A DNA stretch of 64,000 nt from Bacteroidota bacterium. Lineage in GTDB: Bacteria > Bacteroidota > Bacteroidia > 2-12-FULL-35-15. Position numbers and translations under genes: made by a program. The stretch is from the NCBI GenBank assembly GCA_029237775.1, contig JAQZBR010000002.1:620001-684000 (forward strand), given 5' to 3'. The number at the start of each line of letters is the position of its first letter. The first letter of the stretch is position 1. The notes below the pieces were generated by a model. It ran no database searches, was not told the DNA's origin, and worked only from the letters and a program-made list of their open reading frames with translations. Below are positions 1 to 10,040 of this stretch, in pieces.

Positions 1-1975
1 ATTGCACAGGATGGTTTTTCGGAAGTGTGTTCTCTTTGTCTTCAAGAATGAATGAAAGGAACAAAGTATCACCCGGACGCCACACTCCGCGTTCACCGTA
101 AATAAAGCCTTTGAGGCCTTTCTGAACTTCTTCTCCGGAAACATCAAATGCACTTACGGAAAGTGAAGAACCGTCATCAAGCTTCAGGTATCCACGCTGA
201 GTTCCGCTTTTCACAAGCATCAGGAAAGGCTTCTTTTTGAAAGTACCGTCAGCGATCCCTTCGATATTTGTATGAAGTGTTTTCAGCACCTGCAGCTGAT
301 AATCATACAGCTCAATCGTAGCGTTCGCTACAGGCTTAGTAGTGATCAGGTTATTCACTACGAAGGTCATTGATCCGTCTGTTCCTCTTTTTGCGATAAG
401 GCCGAGATCCGAAGCGAGAACATTCCTGCTTACTTCTTTGTTACGATAATATGATTGAGAACAAGGGTCACCACGTTTCTCATAATCGTAATCATAATAT
501 TCATAATCGTCATAATAATAGTCGCCATAATAATCCCAGTCGTGCTCGTTGTCATCATCCGCTCCGCCATCAACACTTTCCATATCATGATTGTCGCTAG
601 CGGTGGAGCCTGTGCATGAATACGTTGAATATTCCTGCTTAAAGCTGATGATCACTTTATAGATCGCACCCGGCTCTGTTTTAATCAGCTCAGCAAGATC
701 AAAAGAATACGTGTTCCATTTTCCGAGATCCATTGCGCTTGTCTGCGTCAGCTGAATGGTTTTCTTCAGAACAACCTTCCCTACTCTTCGTAATTCGCGT
801 TGCCCTTCAATGGTGTTCACCTGCAGGAACTGAGGAATGTTCTTCTCATACACTTTTAATATTTTCAGATCGACCGCTTTTAAGCTCACTGCTTTAAATG
901 GAAAGATCAGTCCATTTGAATTCGGCAGGATCACACCTTTTCCTATCAGCTGCACTTCCGGTTTTAATTCTTCAAACATGATCTCCATCACGTAACGTTC
1001 TTTCAAGGGCATTCCGAGAATGTTCTTAACACCGGTTTCCACCGAGATCGTTCTTGGTCCTGCCTGACGTGCCTGCGGATAGACCCTGATCTCATTTCCT
1101 TCAATGACATATTTCAAGGCGCTTCCTTCAGTCAGTGTGACAAGTCCATCAAGGTTTTGTCCTTCCATGATAGGATCTGAAAACTGAAGTACAGCATATT
1201 GTTCAGGCGACTGCACCACTTTTACATCCACCACTTTAAAATCGCCAAGAGCAGGAATATCAATCACTTTTTCACCATGGATCTCTGACCCGATTGCATC
1301 GCCATCCCAGGTCAGCTTAACTTTTCCGGCTGTTTCTGTCCTTGCAATATCATTCACAGAAAAATGGTGCGTGGTTCTGTTCGGCTCATGGATCCAGCTA
1401 ACCGAAAGATTTTTTCCGTTCTGAGAAACGATCACTGTTTTTTCAATTTGTTTCGGATCCGCCACGTCAGCTGTAGCAAGTGTTCCATCCAGCCTTTGAG
1501 TGCGAAGCGTCTTTTTATCCGTTGTGGTCATACCATCCACATGCACTTCAAAAGATTGCTTCATGGTCTGGAAATCGAAGTTGAATGTTTCGAATTCATC
1601 AGGCACATCAAGTATGTTCGACAAATAAAATTCAGCCTTATATTTTGTGTCGTTCGGCAATGACTTTTCAGGCCGGAACTCGATGGTGCGGCTGTCTACC
1701 CAGACAGCGGTCCCTTTTATATTTGGAGAGAAATCAAATAGATTTTTATCGATTGGTTTTCCAATTTCTATTGGCGACTGAATTTCATTCGTGAGTAGAA
1801 TTCTGATAGAAGATTCACTGGAAATAATTCCCGATGTGAAAGCGCTGATATAAGCACTGAAGGCGGGATCTTCGTGCTCATTTTCTGTTGAAGAATGCAT
1901 TTTACTGAACACAGTAAATCCTATCAAAGCGGCAGCAACAAGGCCCGCAATGAGCATTAATAGTCGTTTCGACAT
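1..1975 (-). CDS. alpha-2-macroglobulin family protein (N-terminal part, runs off the window)
   Basis: The reading frame is open from an ATG at 1975 to the window edge, so about 658 N-terminal residues are present. It starts with a hydrophobic anchor (residues about 5-24), then long beta-rich regions, an acidic Asp/Tyr-rich insert (around 480-500), and near the window edge the phrase GERGVWRPGDTLF, typical of the macroglobulin MG1/MG2 domains of bacterial A2M proteins. Such proteins are envelope-anchored protease traps, about 1800 residues long in Bacteroidota. The thioester region would lie outside the window, so its presence is unknown. It is divergent from the S41 protease at 2327, which fits a periplasmic proteolysis and defence context. 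Confidence 0.85.
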   Translation of the reverse strand, partial: MSKRLLMLIAGLVAAALIGFTVFSKMHSSTENEHEDPAFSAYISAFTSGIISSESSIRILLTNEIQSPIEIGKPIDKNLFDFSPNIKGTAVWVDSRTIEFRPEKSLPNDTKYKAEFYLSNILDVPDEFETFNFDFQTMKQSFEVHVDGMTTTDKKTLRTQRLDGTLATADVADPKQIEKTVIVSQNGKNLSVSWIHEPNRTTHHFSVNDIARTETAGKVKLTWDGDAIGSEIHGEKVIDIPALGDFKVVDVKVVQSPEQYAVLQFSDPIMEGQNLDGLVTLTEGSALKYVIEGNEIRVYPQARQAGPRTISVETGVKNILGMPLKERYVMEIMFEELKPEVQLIGKGVILPNSNGLIFPFKAVSLKAVDLKILKVYEKNIPQFLQVNTIEGQRELRRVGKVVLKKTIQLTQTSAMDLGKWNTYSFDLAELIKTEPGAIYKVIISFKQEYSTYSCTGSTASDNHDMESVDGGADDDNEHDWDYYGDYYYDDYEYYDYDYEKRGDPCSQSYYRNKEVSRNVLASDLGLIAKRGTDGSMTFVVNNLITTKPVANATIELYDYQLQVLKTLHTNIEGIADGTFKKKPFLMLVKSGTQRGYLKLDDGSSLSVSAFDVSGEEVQKGLKGFIYGERGVWRPGDTLFLSFILEDKENTLPKNHPVQ

Positions 1976-2326
1976 TTGGTTGGAAAAGTTTTGAGGTTAG
2001 GTTATGGGTGTGGTGATTTCTGTTTCAAATGTATAGCAAAAAAACATTCTGTTATAATTTGTTAAATAATAATTGTGGAATGGATTTTTATTGAACTTTA
2101 TTGGGGTTTAGTTCGGAGTTTGGAGTCGGTCGTTCGCAGACAGGTCACATGGAAATTATCGGTCAAAACTAAATTTTTACATTTTGCACGAATCAACCCC
2201 ATTAACCTTTAACTATTAACCATTAACTTGAAAATTGCCGTTCATCACATTATTTAAAATAAAACATAAAATCTACGTTTAACACACACAGATTAGTAAT
2301 TTCGTACAAATTAGCATTCATATTCT
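1976..2326. other. intergenic region between divergent genes
   Basis: A 351-bp gap between the divergent A2M and S41 genes. It is AT-rich and contains a short run of degenerate heptads around 2108-2130 (AGTTCGG-AGTTTGG-AGTCGG, i.e. CCGAACT-like on the other strand), a pattern that recurs at 10537 and 14216. A weak -7-like box, TAATTTCG (2297-2304), lies 30 nt before the S41 start. I see no RNA gene or ORF worth calling. Confidence 0.5.
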
Positions 2327-4417
2327 ATGAAACGTCCAAATAAAAAATTACTGCTCCTTATTCCAGTAGCAGCCATTGCAGCATTTTCATACTCATATAA
2401 AGTTCAGGCAGATAAAGATGAAGCCATCGATCAGATCCTGATGCAAAGCCTTAACAATGTCCATTATTCACCTATGACCGTGAATGATGATTTTTCCGAA
2501 AAGGTGTTCAAACTTTATTTGCAGCGACTCGACTACAACAAAAAATTCCTTTTGCAGGAGGATGTTGACGCGCTTAAAAAAATGAATAATACTATTGATG
2601 ATGATATCAATGCCGGGCGCTTTGTCTTTTTCGATAAATCCTTCGAGATCATAACAAAGCGCGTTGATGAAGCTCAGGCATATTACAAGGATATACTCGA
2701 CAAACCTTTCGACTTTACAAAAGATGAGGAAGTGCAGCTGGATGAGGAAAAGCTTAATTACGCCAAAAACCGCGATGAGCTGAAAGAAGCCTGGAGGAAG
2801 TCTTTGAAATACCAGGTGCTTGCACGAATGGTAGAGCTTGGAGACAACCAGACAAAGGCCAAAGAAAAGAGCGATACAGTAAAGATCAAATCGAAAGAAG
2901 AGCTGGAAGCAGATGCACGTAAGAAAGTGCTGAAAAGCAATGATGACTATTTCAAACGAATCAAAGAATTTGACCGTAACGATCGTTTAGTGGTTTACTT
3001 TAATTCAATCACCGGAATTTACGACCCACATACAGAATTCTTCCCTCCGAAGGATAAGGCCAATTTTGATATCAGCATGAGCGGCCAGTTGGAAGGTATT
3101 GGGGCGCAACTTCAGGAGAAAGACGGTTATGTAAAAGTCTCCAGCATTGTTCCGGGAAGCGCTTCCTGGAAACAGGGACAGCTTAAGCCGGGAGATGTTA
3201 TTTTAAAAGTTGCACAAGGCAGCTCTGAGCCTGTGGATATTGTTGACATGAGAATGGATGATGTACTTCCTTTGATCCGCGGAAAAAAAGGAACTGAGGT
3301 TCGTTTGACAGTCAGAAAACCGGATGGTTCACAAACAGTTATCCCGTTGATCCGTGACATAGTTGTCATTGAAGAAAGCTATGCTCAGTCGGTGATCCTG
3401 AAAGGCAAGAAAAACATTGGATACATTAAGCTCCCATCATTCTATGCAGATTTTAGCGGCAAAGGTGGCAGAAGCTGCTCTTCTGATATTAAAAAAGAGC
3501 TTGAAAAGTTGAAAGCTGAAAAAGTAGACGGGGTGATACTTGATCTTCGTTACAATGGTGGCGGATCCTTACCGGATGTAGTTGATATGACAGGGTTGTT
3601 CATCGACAAAGGCCCGGTAGTTCAGGTAAGACAAAAGGTTGGTATGCCGCAGGTGCTTGAAGATAAAGATCCGTCTGTGGTTTATGACGGTCCGCTGGTG
3701 GTTATGATCAATTCCAACTCCGCTTCAGCTTCCGAGATCATGGCGGCAGCAATTCAGGATTATAAAAGAGGAGTGATCGTTGGAACTTCTCCTTCCAGCT
3801 TCGGAAAAGGAACTGTACAGCGTTTTTACAATCTGGATGATTATCTCCCTGCACAGTATTCAACTATAAAGCCTTTGGGTGAAGTGAAGATCACGACTCA
3901 GAAGTTTTACCGTATCAATGGCGGAGCAACGCAATTAAGAGGTGTAACACCTGATATCATTCTTCCTGATCCGTATTACCTGCTTGACCAGGGAGAAAAA
4001 GAACAGGATTATCCAATGGCCTGGGATGAGATCGCACCTGCAAAATATACTCCTTTGAAGCCTTCTTACGCGGTTGATAAACTTAAAGCGAGCAGTGAAA
4101 GCCGTATCAAAACCAATTCCGGTTTTAACATTTTAAACGATGCTGCCAAACGATTAAAGAAGCAGAAAGAGAACACCCTTTTTTCGCTCAATTACGACAA
4201 GTATGTAGCTGAGCAAAAAAAGAATAAGGAAGAGGCGAAAAAAATGGAGGAGCTTGACAAGGAGATCGCGGGTGTTGAGGTTTTAACGCTTAAGGCTGAT
4301 GAAGTTCACGCTACTTCCGATTCAGTAACAATTGCAAAGAAGAAAGACTTTTATAAAGTAATCAGGAAAGATCTTTATCTGAATGAGACTGTTGCGATCA
4401 TGAACGATATGAAATAG
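2327..4417 (+). CDS. carboxy-terminal processing peptidase, S41 family (Tsp/Prc type)
   Basis: A 696-residue periplasmic serine protease that cleaves proteins near their C termini. The N terminus is a signal peptide or anchor (residues 1-28). The order of domains is that of Tsp/Prc: an N-terminal helical domain, a PDZ domain (about 245-340), the S41 core, and a Lys-rich C-terminal helical domain (about 560-690). The nucleophile motif NSASASEI puts the catalytic Ser at 467, and SFGKGTVQ gives the general-base Lys at 494. Their spacing (27) is two more than in E. coli Tsp because of a small loop insertion. Length agrees with the family. The gene appears monocistronic, with terminator-like hairpins downstream. 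Confidence 0.95.
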   Translation: MKRPNKKLLLLIPVAAIAAFSYSYKVQADKDEAIDQILMQSLNNVHYSPMTVNDDFSEKVFKLYLQRLDYNKKFLLQEDVDALKKMNNTIDDDINAGRFVFFDKSFEIITKRVDEAQAYYKDILDKPFDFTKDEEVQLDEEKLNYAKNRDELKEAWRKSLKYQVLARMVELGDNQTKAKEKSDTVKIKSKEELEADARKKVLKSNDDYFKRIKEFDRNDRLVVYFNSITGIYDPHTEFFPPKDKANFDISMSGQLEGIGAQLQEKDGYVKVSSIVPGSASWKQGQLKPGDVILKVAQGSSEPVDIVDMRMDDVLPLIRGKKGTEVRLTVRKPDGSQTVIPLIRDIVVIEESYAQSVILKGKKNIGYIKLPSFYADFSGKGGRSCSSDIKKELEKLKAEKVDGVILDLRYNGGGSLPDVVDMTGLFIDKGPVVQVRQKVGMPQVLEDKDPSVVYDGPLVVMINSNSASASEIMAAAIQDYKRGVIVGTSPSSFGKGTVQRFYNLDDYLPAQYSTIKPLGEVKITTQKFYRINGGATQLRGVTPDIILPDPYYLLDQGEKEQDYPMAWDEIAPAKYTPLKPSYAVDKLKASSESRIKTNSGFNILNDAAKRLKKQKENTLFSLNYDKYVAEQKKNKEEAKKMEELDKEIAGVEVLTLKADEVHATSDSVTIAKKKDFYKVIRKDLYLNETVAIMNDMK

Positions 4418-4428
4418 AGAGATTGACT

Positions 4429-4494
4429 TCCCCTCCTTTCAGGAGGGGCCAGGGGTGGTCAGTAATACCACCCCGACCCTCCTAAGAGGAGGGA
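4429..4494. repeat. GC-rich imperfect palindromic intergenic repeat
   Basis: The segment contains CCCCTCCTTTCAGGAGGGG, then AGGGGTGGT, a short spacer, ACCACCCC, and CCCTCCTAAGAGGAGGG, so it can fold into a large imperfect palindrome. A degenerate copy is at 63001-63035 in reverse orientation. Recurrence in two unrelated intergenic gaps suggests a dispersed REP-like element, not a gene-specific site. Confidence 0.55.
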
Positions 4495-4507
4495 GAAAAA
4501 TAAAAAC

Positions 4508-4532
4508 GCCTTCCAACCGGAAGGCATTTTTA
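4508..4532 (+). terminator. Rho-independent terminator after the S41 protease
   Basis: A perfect 7-bp stem, GCCTTCC (4508-4514) with GGAAGGC (4519-4525), a 4-nt AACC loop and a T-rich tail. Confidence 0.75.
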
Positions 4533-4561
4533 TTTTTTAGTGGCTGGATATAAAAAAAACA

Positions 4562-4580
4562 CCCCGGTATACGGCCGGGG
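4562..4580 (+). terminator. second terminator-like hairpin
   Basis: The stem CCCCGG/CCGGGG follows a run of A residues and precedes CATTTCTCTCTTTTC. It lies in the 390-bp gap before the ABC gene, 37 bp past the first terminator. It could be a second terminator or an attenuator. The rest of the gap to 4807 shows nothing else, apart from a lone TCGGCTA at 4643 that has no 21-bp partner. Confidence 0.45.
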
Positions 4581-4807
4581 CATTTCTCTCTTTTCTAAAC
4601 AATCTAAATCAATCACTTGATTCAGGGGTAAAAACACATTTTTCGGCTAGTTTTAAAAATACTAATATCTTTCCCAAAAATGTCTCTGCTCTATAGATGA
4701 TATTTTTGTAATATTGGTTGCACCAGAATAAAAAAAAATTTTAACCCCTTTTCATAAGTAACAAAACATTATCGATCTCGTCCTAACACGATTTTAAACT
4801 TCAATCT

Positions 4808-5674
4808 ATGAATTTAACCATAACAAACCTTTCAAAGACCTACTCTAACGGGCTAAAAGCCTTAAACAATGTCAACCTGGAGATCAGCAGCGGGATGTTT
4901 GGCCTTTTAGGTCCGAACGGAGCAGGAAAATCCTCTCTGATGCGCACCATTGCTACGTTACAGGAGGCTGATAGCGGTACTATCACCCTTGGGGACATTG
5001 ATGTGGTCAAGCAAAAGGATGAAGTGAGAAAGGTTCTCGGGTATCTTCCCCAGGATTTCGGGTTTTACCCAAAAGTATCTGCCTGGGATATGATAAATCA
5101 CTTTGCTATTTTAAAAGGCATCTCCGATCCGAAAGAGCGAAAAGAGATCTGCGAGGCCCTGCTAAACCAAACAAACCTTTTTGAAGCAAGAAAACGAAAC
5201 ATCGGTGATTATTCCGGTGGTATGCGCCAGCGTTTTGGGATCGCCCAGGCTCTTTTGGGAAACCCTAAGCTTGTGATCGTTGATGAGCCGACAGCAGGAC
5301 TTGACCCAATGGAACGCAACCGTTTTCATAATTTACTGAGCGAGATCGGAGAAAATGTGATCGTGATCCTTTCCACTCACATTGTTGATGATGTGAAGAA
5401 CCTGTGCTCTAAAATGGTGATCATGAACCAGGGAACGATTTTACTTTCGGGCAAACCGACCGAAACAATTAACAATATGAAAGGCAAGATCTGGATGAAA
5501 TTGATTGATAAAGAGCAACTTGCAGAGATCAGGAATTCATTTAAAGTAATTTCCACCAAAGTGGTAGAAGGTAAAATTCAGGTCCATGTTTACAGCGACA
5601 CCCAGCCCGATACTTCTTTCCTTGCGGTAAATGCCGATCTGGAAGATGTTTACTTTGCAACGATCAGTAATTAG
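4808..5674 (+). CDS. ABC transporter ATP-binding protein
   Basis: A 288-residue ABC ATPase. Visible motifs are Walker A GPNGAGKSS (35-43), Q-loop Gln82, signature YSGGMRQR (135-142), Walker B LVIVDEP (155-161) and the H-loop His191. The C-terminal ~70 residues resemble the regulatory tail of drug- or polysaccharide-type exporters of the ABC-2 class. The following gene, 73 bp downstream on the same strand, encodes an ABC-2 membrane protein fused to an M1 peptidase, so the two very likely form one transporter. Substrate unknown. Confidence 0.93.
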   Translation: MNLTITNLSKTYSNGLKALNNVNLEISSGMFGLLGPNGAGKSSLMRTIATLQEADSGTITLGDIDVVKQKDEVRKVLGYLPQDFGFYPKVSAWDMINHFAILKGISDPKERKEICEALLNQTNLFEARKRNIGDYSGGMRQRFGIAQALLGNPKLVIVDEPTAGLDPMERNRFHNLLSEIGENVIVILSTHIVDDVKNLCSKMVIMNQGTILLSGKPTETINNMKGKIWMKLIDKEQLAEIRNSFKVISTKVVEGKIQVHVYSDTQPDTSFLAVNADLEDVYFATISN

Positions 5675-5747
5675 TTAATTAAGAAAATGGTTAATTGAGG
5701 CTAGCCAAATTTAACCGTTTAACCATCTTACCATTTAACCATAAAGA

Positions 5748-8700
5748 ATGTTCATACAAATTTTCCTTTTCGAATTAAAGCTCTGGTTCAAAAAACCTGC
5801 AACCTATATTTTCTTCCTGGTTTTCTTTCTGCTTTCTGTCTTGCTTACTGCAGCCATTGCAGGATTATTGGGAACGGCCACTTCGGACGGCAACGCAACT
5901 ATTAATTCTGCAAATGCAATTGCGGGAATTTTAAATGGTCTCAACACAGATCTTATAGGCGCGATTATCCTGATAACGATTATTGCCCCGGCAGTTTATA
6001 AGGATTTTCAGTACAACATGCATCCGCTGCTTTTTACAAAACCGATCAGTAAATTCGGATATATGTTCGGACGTTTTTCTGCAGCATTTCTAATCGCCTT
6101 GTTCGTTATTTCAGGATCCGTGTTTGGACATATGCTTGCATGCAGTTTTCCCGGTATTGATGCAGAAAAGCTGGGGCCATTCAGTTTGATGAACTATCTG
6201 CAACCCTTTCTGTATTTTGTGATTCCAAACACTTTACTTGTCGGAGCGATCTTTTTTTCATTTGTAACCTTCAGCCGTAATATGATCGCGGGTTACGTTG
6301 GCTGTGTGGCATTGATCCTGATAAAAGGAATTGCCAGCTCGTTGCTCCAGGACATTGACAACCAGTACATGGCTGCATTGCTTGAGCCTTTCGGAGAACA
6401 GGCGTTAAACCAGACCACGAGATACTGGTCACCTGCAGAACAAAATACTCTAAGCATTCCCTTTGAAGGAGTTTTACTATATAACCGTTTATTATGGTTT
6501 GGAATAGGATTAGGTGTCACCATCCTTACATATTTAAGATTTCAATTCAGCCAGTTCAACGAACCCGTTTCTTTTTTCAGAAGAAAAAGGAAAGAAATGC
6601 TTTCACTGGCTTCTGCACCTGTTCAATCACTTTCAGACATTCCAAAGCCGCAACAGGTTTTCAGCATAGAATACAGCTGGTATCAGATCTGGTTTCTCGC
6701 ACGTTTCGAATTTAAGAAGATTGTCAAAAGCATATTCTTTCTGATCATTGTCGCTTTAAGCATACTTACACTTGTTGCTGTAACGACTCAGCTCGGATTG
6801 ATTTACGGAACTTCAACATATCCTGTTACTTATCAGATCCTGCAAATTGGAGGAGCTACATTTCAATTCTTCATGATGATCCTCATCGTGTTTTATTCAG
6901 GAATCCTGGTGTGGCGTGAACGTGATTCTAAGGTGGAAGAGCTTGTTGGAACTGCTCCGCTTAAACCATATGTAAGCTTTGCTTCAAAACTGATTGCACT
7001 TGTTTTAGTACAGGTGGTTTTACTTTGCGTGGTGATGCTTACCGGAATGTGCATTCAGATGTATAATGGTTATTATCATATTGAACCCCTTCAATACATA
7101 AAGGAGCTTTTTGGATTTAAGCTTATCGGCCTGACATTTATTTGTATCATGGCAATGGCGGTTCAGGTATTGATCAATAATAAATATGTTGGATATTTTG
7201 TTGCTGTATTGATTCTTGTGATCATCCCTGTTGTTTTCGGGCTGTTGGAATGGAATACGCAACTGGCATTGTTCAATAGCAGCGGGCCCAGAATGCCGTA
7301 TTCAGACATGAATGGTTACGGACACACTCTTTTCTCATTCATTATTTTTAAAACGTATTGGGCTGCCTTCTGTGTTGCTCTAATCATTGTTTCAAACATG
7401 CTATGGGTGAGAGGAAAAGAAAAAGGCCTAAGAAATCGCTTCAGGATTGCCAAAACCTTATATAACAGGAAAGCGAAGCTTGCTCTTACTCTATCTATTC
7501 TTGTATTTGTTATCTGTGGAGGGTTTATTTATTACAACACTAATATTCTCAACAAGAATATTTCCGGCAAGGAACAAGAAAAACAGCAGGCTGAATTTGA
7601 AAAAAAATATAAGCGGTATTCTACAACTCAACAGCCGAGAATTGTTACTGCAAACTGGAACGTTGATATCTATCCGGAAGAACGGGGTGCAAAGATCAAA
7701 GGATTTTATATTCTTAAGAACAAGAGCACCCGTAATGTTGACAGTATCATCCTGAACACATATCCGGAGATCACCATCAAAGAGATGAAGTTTGCTGCCG
7801 CTGCAAACAAAGTAGTAGATGATCAGGACAATGGATTTTTTATCTATAAACTCGCTACACCGTTAAAGCCTGGAGATTCAATAAAACTTGACATACAACT
7901 GGAACATTTTCCTGAAGGATTTAAAAATTCGGAAGCAGGAACATCTATAGTTTATAACGGAACATTCTTTAACAGTCAGATTCTTCCTTCATTAGGTTAC
8001 AACCCGGATGTTGAGCTTTCAGAAGATAAAGCACGGGCGAAATACGGCCTTGGAAAGAAAGAGCGAATGGCAAGCGTAAATGATAGTGTTGCACGTATGA
8101 ACACGTACATCAGCCATGATGCTGACTGGATAAATTTTGAATGTAAGCTAAGCACATCACCTGATCAGATCGCGATAGCTCCCGGCTATCTTTTAAAAGA
8201 ATGGGAAGAGAACGGTAGGAAATATTTCCATTACAAGATGGATTGCAAGATCCTGAATTTCTATTCTTTCCTTTCTGCACGCTATGAAGTGAAGCGTGAT
8301 AAATGGAATGACATTGCAATTGAAATTTATTACAACAAAGGACATGAGTATAATCTCGACAGAATGATCAATGGAATTAAGAAATCCCTTGACTATTACA
8401 CGAAGAACTTCAGTCCATATCAGCACCGCCAGGTTCGCATTCTGGAATTCCCTCGTTATGCAACCTTTGCACAATCATTTCCTAATACTATTCCATTTTC
8501 GGAAGGTATAGGCTTCATTGCAAAAGTTGACGAAAATGATCCTGAATCGATCGATTATCCATTTTATGTGACTGCACATGAAGTGGCTCACCAGTGGTGG
8601 GCCCATCAGGTGATCGGTGGGAATGTTCAGGGAGGAACTTTAATATCGGAAACGATGTCGCAGTACTCCGCACTAATGGTAATGGAAAAAGAATTCGGGA

Positions 8701-9425
8701 AGCCTGCCATGAAAAAATTCCTGAAGTATGAAATGAACAATTACCTGAAAGGAAGAACCCTTGAAGGAAAGAAGGAGCTTCCGTTAATGTTATGTGAAAA
8801 CCAGCAGTACATTCATTATAACAAAGGAAGTGTTGTTATGTATGCATTGAAAGATTATATCGGTGAAGACTCACTTAATGCAGCACTTGCAAAATATGTA
8901 AAGAAGGTTGCTTTTCAGGAACCTCCTTATACAACATCGGTTGAATTTTTAAGCTTTCTTAAAGCAGCAACTCCTGACAGCCTGAAATACATAATCAACG
9001 ACATGTTTGAAACAATTACATTGTATGAGAACAAAACCAGCAAATGCAGCTATACAAAAAATGCAGATGGTAAATACACTGTGAAGTTTACTGTGGAAAG
9101 CAAGAAAATGAAAGCAGACAGTATCGGGAAAATGAAGAAGGTGGATGTATCCGACTGGATGGACATTGGAGTTTTCGGAAGCAAAGAAGGTAAAGACGGT
9201 AAAAAGACAGAGACTGAATTATATCTTCAGAAGAGAAAGATCAATAAAGATAAAATGGATTTTGAAATTATTGTAAATGAAGAGCCTGTTAAAGTTGGAA
9301 TTGACCCTTACAATAAACTGATCGACAGGACACCGGATAATAATACGAGATCATTGAAGGATGGAAATAATAAGGCTGACGAAGAAAATGAGGGAGCAAA
9401 CGTTTCGATTTCCATTGGGGGATAG
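5748..9425 (+). CDS. ABC-2 permease fused to an M1-family metallopeptidase
   Basis: A 1225-residue fusion. The first ~600 residues hold two sets of six or so membrane segments typical of ABC-2 permeases. The rest is an extracytoplasmic M1 aminopeptidase domain with the zinc motif HEVAH (944-948) and the third ligand Glu968 in SETMSQY. Nineteen residues separate the second His from that Glu, one more than the usual 18. This permease/M1 fusion, paired with an ABC ATPase, is a known Bacteroidota gene family of unclear function, possibly peptide processing coupled to transport. It abuts the convergent gene at 9426 with no gap. Confidence 0.92.
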   Translation: MFIQIFLFELKLWFKKPATYIFFLVFFLLSVLLTAAIAGLLGTATSDGNATINSANAIAGILNGLNTDLIGAIILITIIAPAVYKDFQYNMHPLLFTKPISKFGYMFGRFSAAFLIALFVISGSVFGHMLACSFPGIDAEKLGPFSLMNYLQPFLYFVIPNTLLVGAIFFSFVTFSRNMIAGYVGCVALILIKGIASSLLQDIDNQYMAALLEPFGEQALNQTTRYWSPAEQNTLSIPFEGVLLYNRLLWFGIGLGVTILTYLRFQFSQFNEPVSFFRRKRKEMLSLASAPVQSLSDIPKPQQVFSIEYSWYQIWFLARFEFKKIVKSIFFLIIVALSILTLVAVTTQLGLIYGTSTYPVTYQILQIGGATFQFFMMILIVFYSGILVWRERDSKVEELVGTAPLKPYVSFASKLIALVLVQVVLLCVVMLTGMCIQMYNGYYHIEPLQYIKELFGFKLIGLTFICIMAMAVQVLINNKYVGYFVAVLILVIIPVVFGLLEWNTQLALFNSSGPRMPYSDMNGYGHTLFSFIIFKTYWAAFCVALIIVSNMLWVRGKEKGLRNRFRIAKTLYNRKAKLALTLSILVFVICGGFIYYNTNILNKNISGKEQEKQQAEFEKKYKRYSTTQQPRIVTANWNVDIYPEERGAKIKGFYILKNKSTRNVDSIILNTYPEITIKEMKFAAAANKVVDDQDNGFFIYKLATPLKPGDSIKLDIQLEHFPEGFKNSEAGTSIVYNGTFFNSQILPSLGYNPDVELSEDKARAKYGLGKKERMASVNDSVARMNTYISHDADWINFECKLSTSPDQIAIAPGYLLKEWEENGRKYFHYKMDCKILNFYSFLSARYEVKRDKWNDIAIEIYYNKGHEYNLDRMINGIKKSLDYYTKNFSPYQHRQVRILEFPRYATFAQSFPNTIPFSEGIGFIAKVDENDPESIDYPFYVTAHEVAHQWWAHQVIGGNVQGGTLISETMSQYSALMVMEKEFGKPAMKKFLKYEMNNYLKGRTLEGKKELPLMLCENQQYIHYNKGSVVMYALKDYIGEDSLNAALAKYVKKVAFQEPPYTTSVEFLSFLKAATPDSLKYIINDMFETITLYENKTSKCSYTKNADGKYTVKFTVESKKMKADSIGKMKKVDVSDWMDIGVFGSKEGKDGKKTETELYLQKRKINKDKMDFEIIVNEEPVKVGIDPYNKLIDRTPDNNTRSLKDGNNKADEENEGANVSISIGG

Positions 9426-10040
9426 TTACCAGTTAAAAGGCCTTATCTCAAGCTCTTCTTCTTTTATCCATCCGGAGAAATCACGGTCTTCATACTTGTC
9501 TCCGTATGGACCGCTTGAATAAACTACACTATGAAGTAAAATGTTCAACCACCTGTTTTTACTTTTATCCGTAAAGCGGGATTGCACTTTTATATTCGAG
9601 ACCACATCCATTTCTTCTCTTGAATAAATCACGTCAGAGTCCGTTGAGTTATATTTATGTAATTGCGTATGCTCAGGGAGCCAAAATTTCAGCATATTAT
9701 ATGGAACCTGAATGCTGTTTTCTAAAACAAGATCAAATACCCTCGAATAACTATTCTTATCCTTTAGTACGATCTTTAGTTTTTTACAAATAACCGAATC
9801 ATAGTTATTGTGTTCTATATATGCCGCAATCTGATTTAAGTTGAATGGCTTTAATGTATTTAGATCCTTGCTGCCTTTAATGATAGAATCGATCTTAGGC
9901 TTCAATTTCAGAATATCTTTCAGCGTATCATTATATCTTGTATCAAAAGGATAATAATCAGGTTGAAACACCCAGGCTTCCTGCGCATGACCAATCAAAC
10001 TACAAAAGGCAAAAAGAAATATAATCAGAGATCTTTTCAT
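9426..10040 (-). CDS. secreted hypothetical protein, 204 aa
   Basis: I do not recognise the family. The first ~19 residues form a signal peptide ending in GHAQ. The mature part is rich in Lys, Asp and Tyr, has no cysteine pair pattern or known motif I can see, and ends in RPFNW. Its ATG overlaps the stop codon of the upstream DUF1304 gene by one base (TAATG), which points to translational coupling and one operon. The stop codon directly abuts the convergent ABC/M1 gene. Confidence 0.7.
   Translation of the reverse strand: MKRSLIIFLFAFCSLIGHAQEAWVFQPDYYPFDTRYNDTLKDILKLKPKIDSIIKGSKDLNTLKPFNLNQIAAYIEHNNYDSVICKKLKIVLKDKNSYSRVFDLVLENSIQVPYNMLKFWLPEHTQLHKYNSTDSDVIYSREEMDVVSNIKVQSRFTDKSKNRWLNILLHSVVYSSGPYGDKYEDRDFSGWIKEEELEIRPFNW

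Noticed and set aside
1364-1794. two plus-strand ORFs inside the A2M gene
   Set aside because: Antisense shadows of a clear coding region.
4643-4649. TCGGCTA near the ABC ATPase gene as another repeat promoter
   Set aside because: No partner at 21 bp on either side and no TAnnTTTG box at 30-31 nt.
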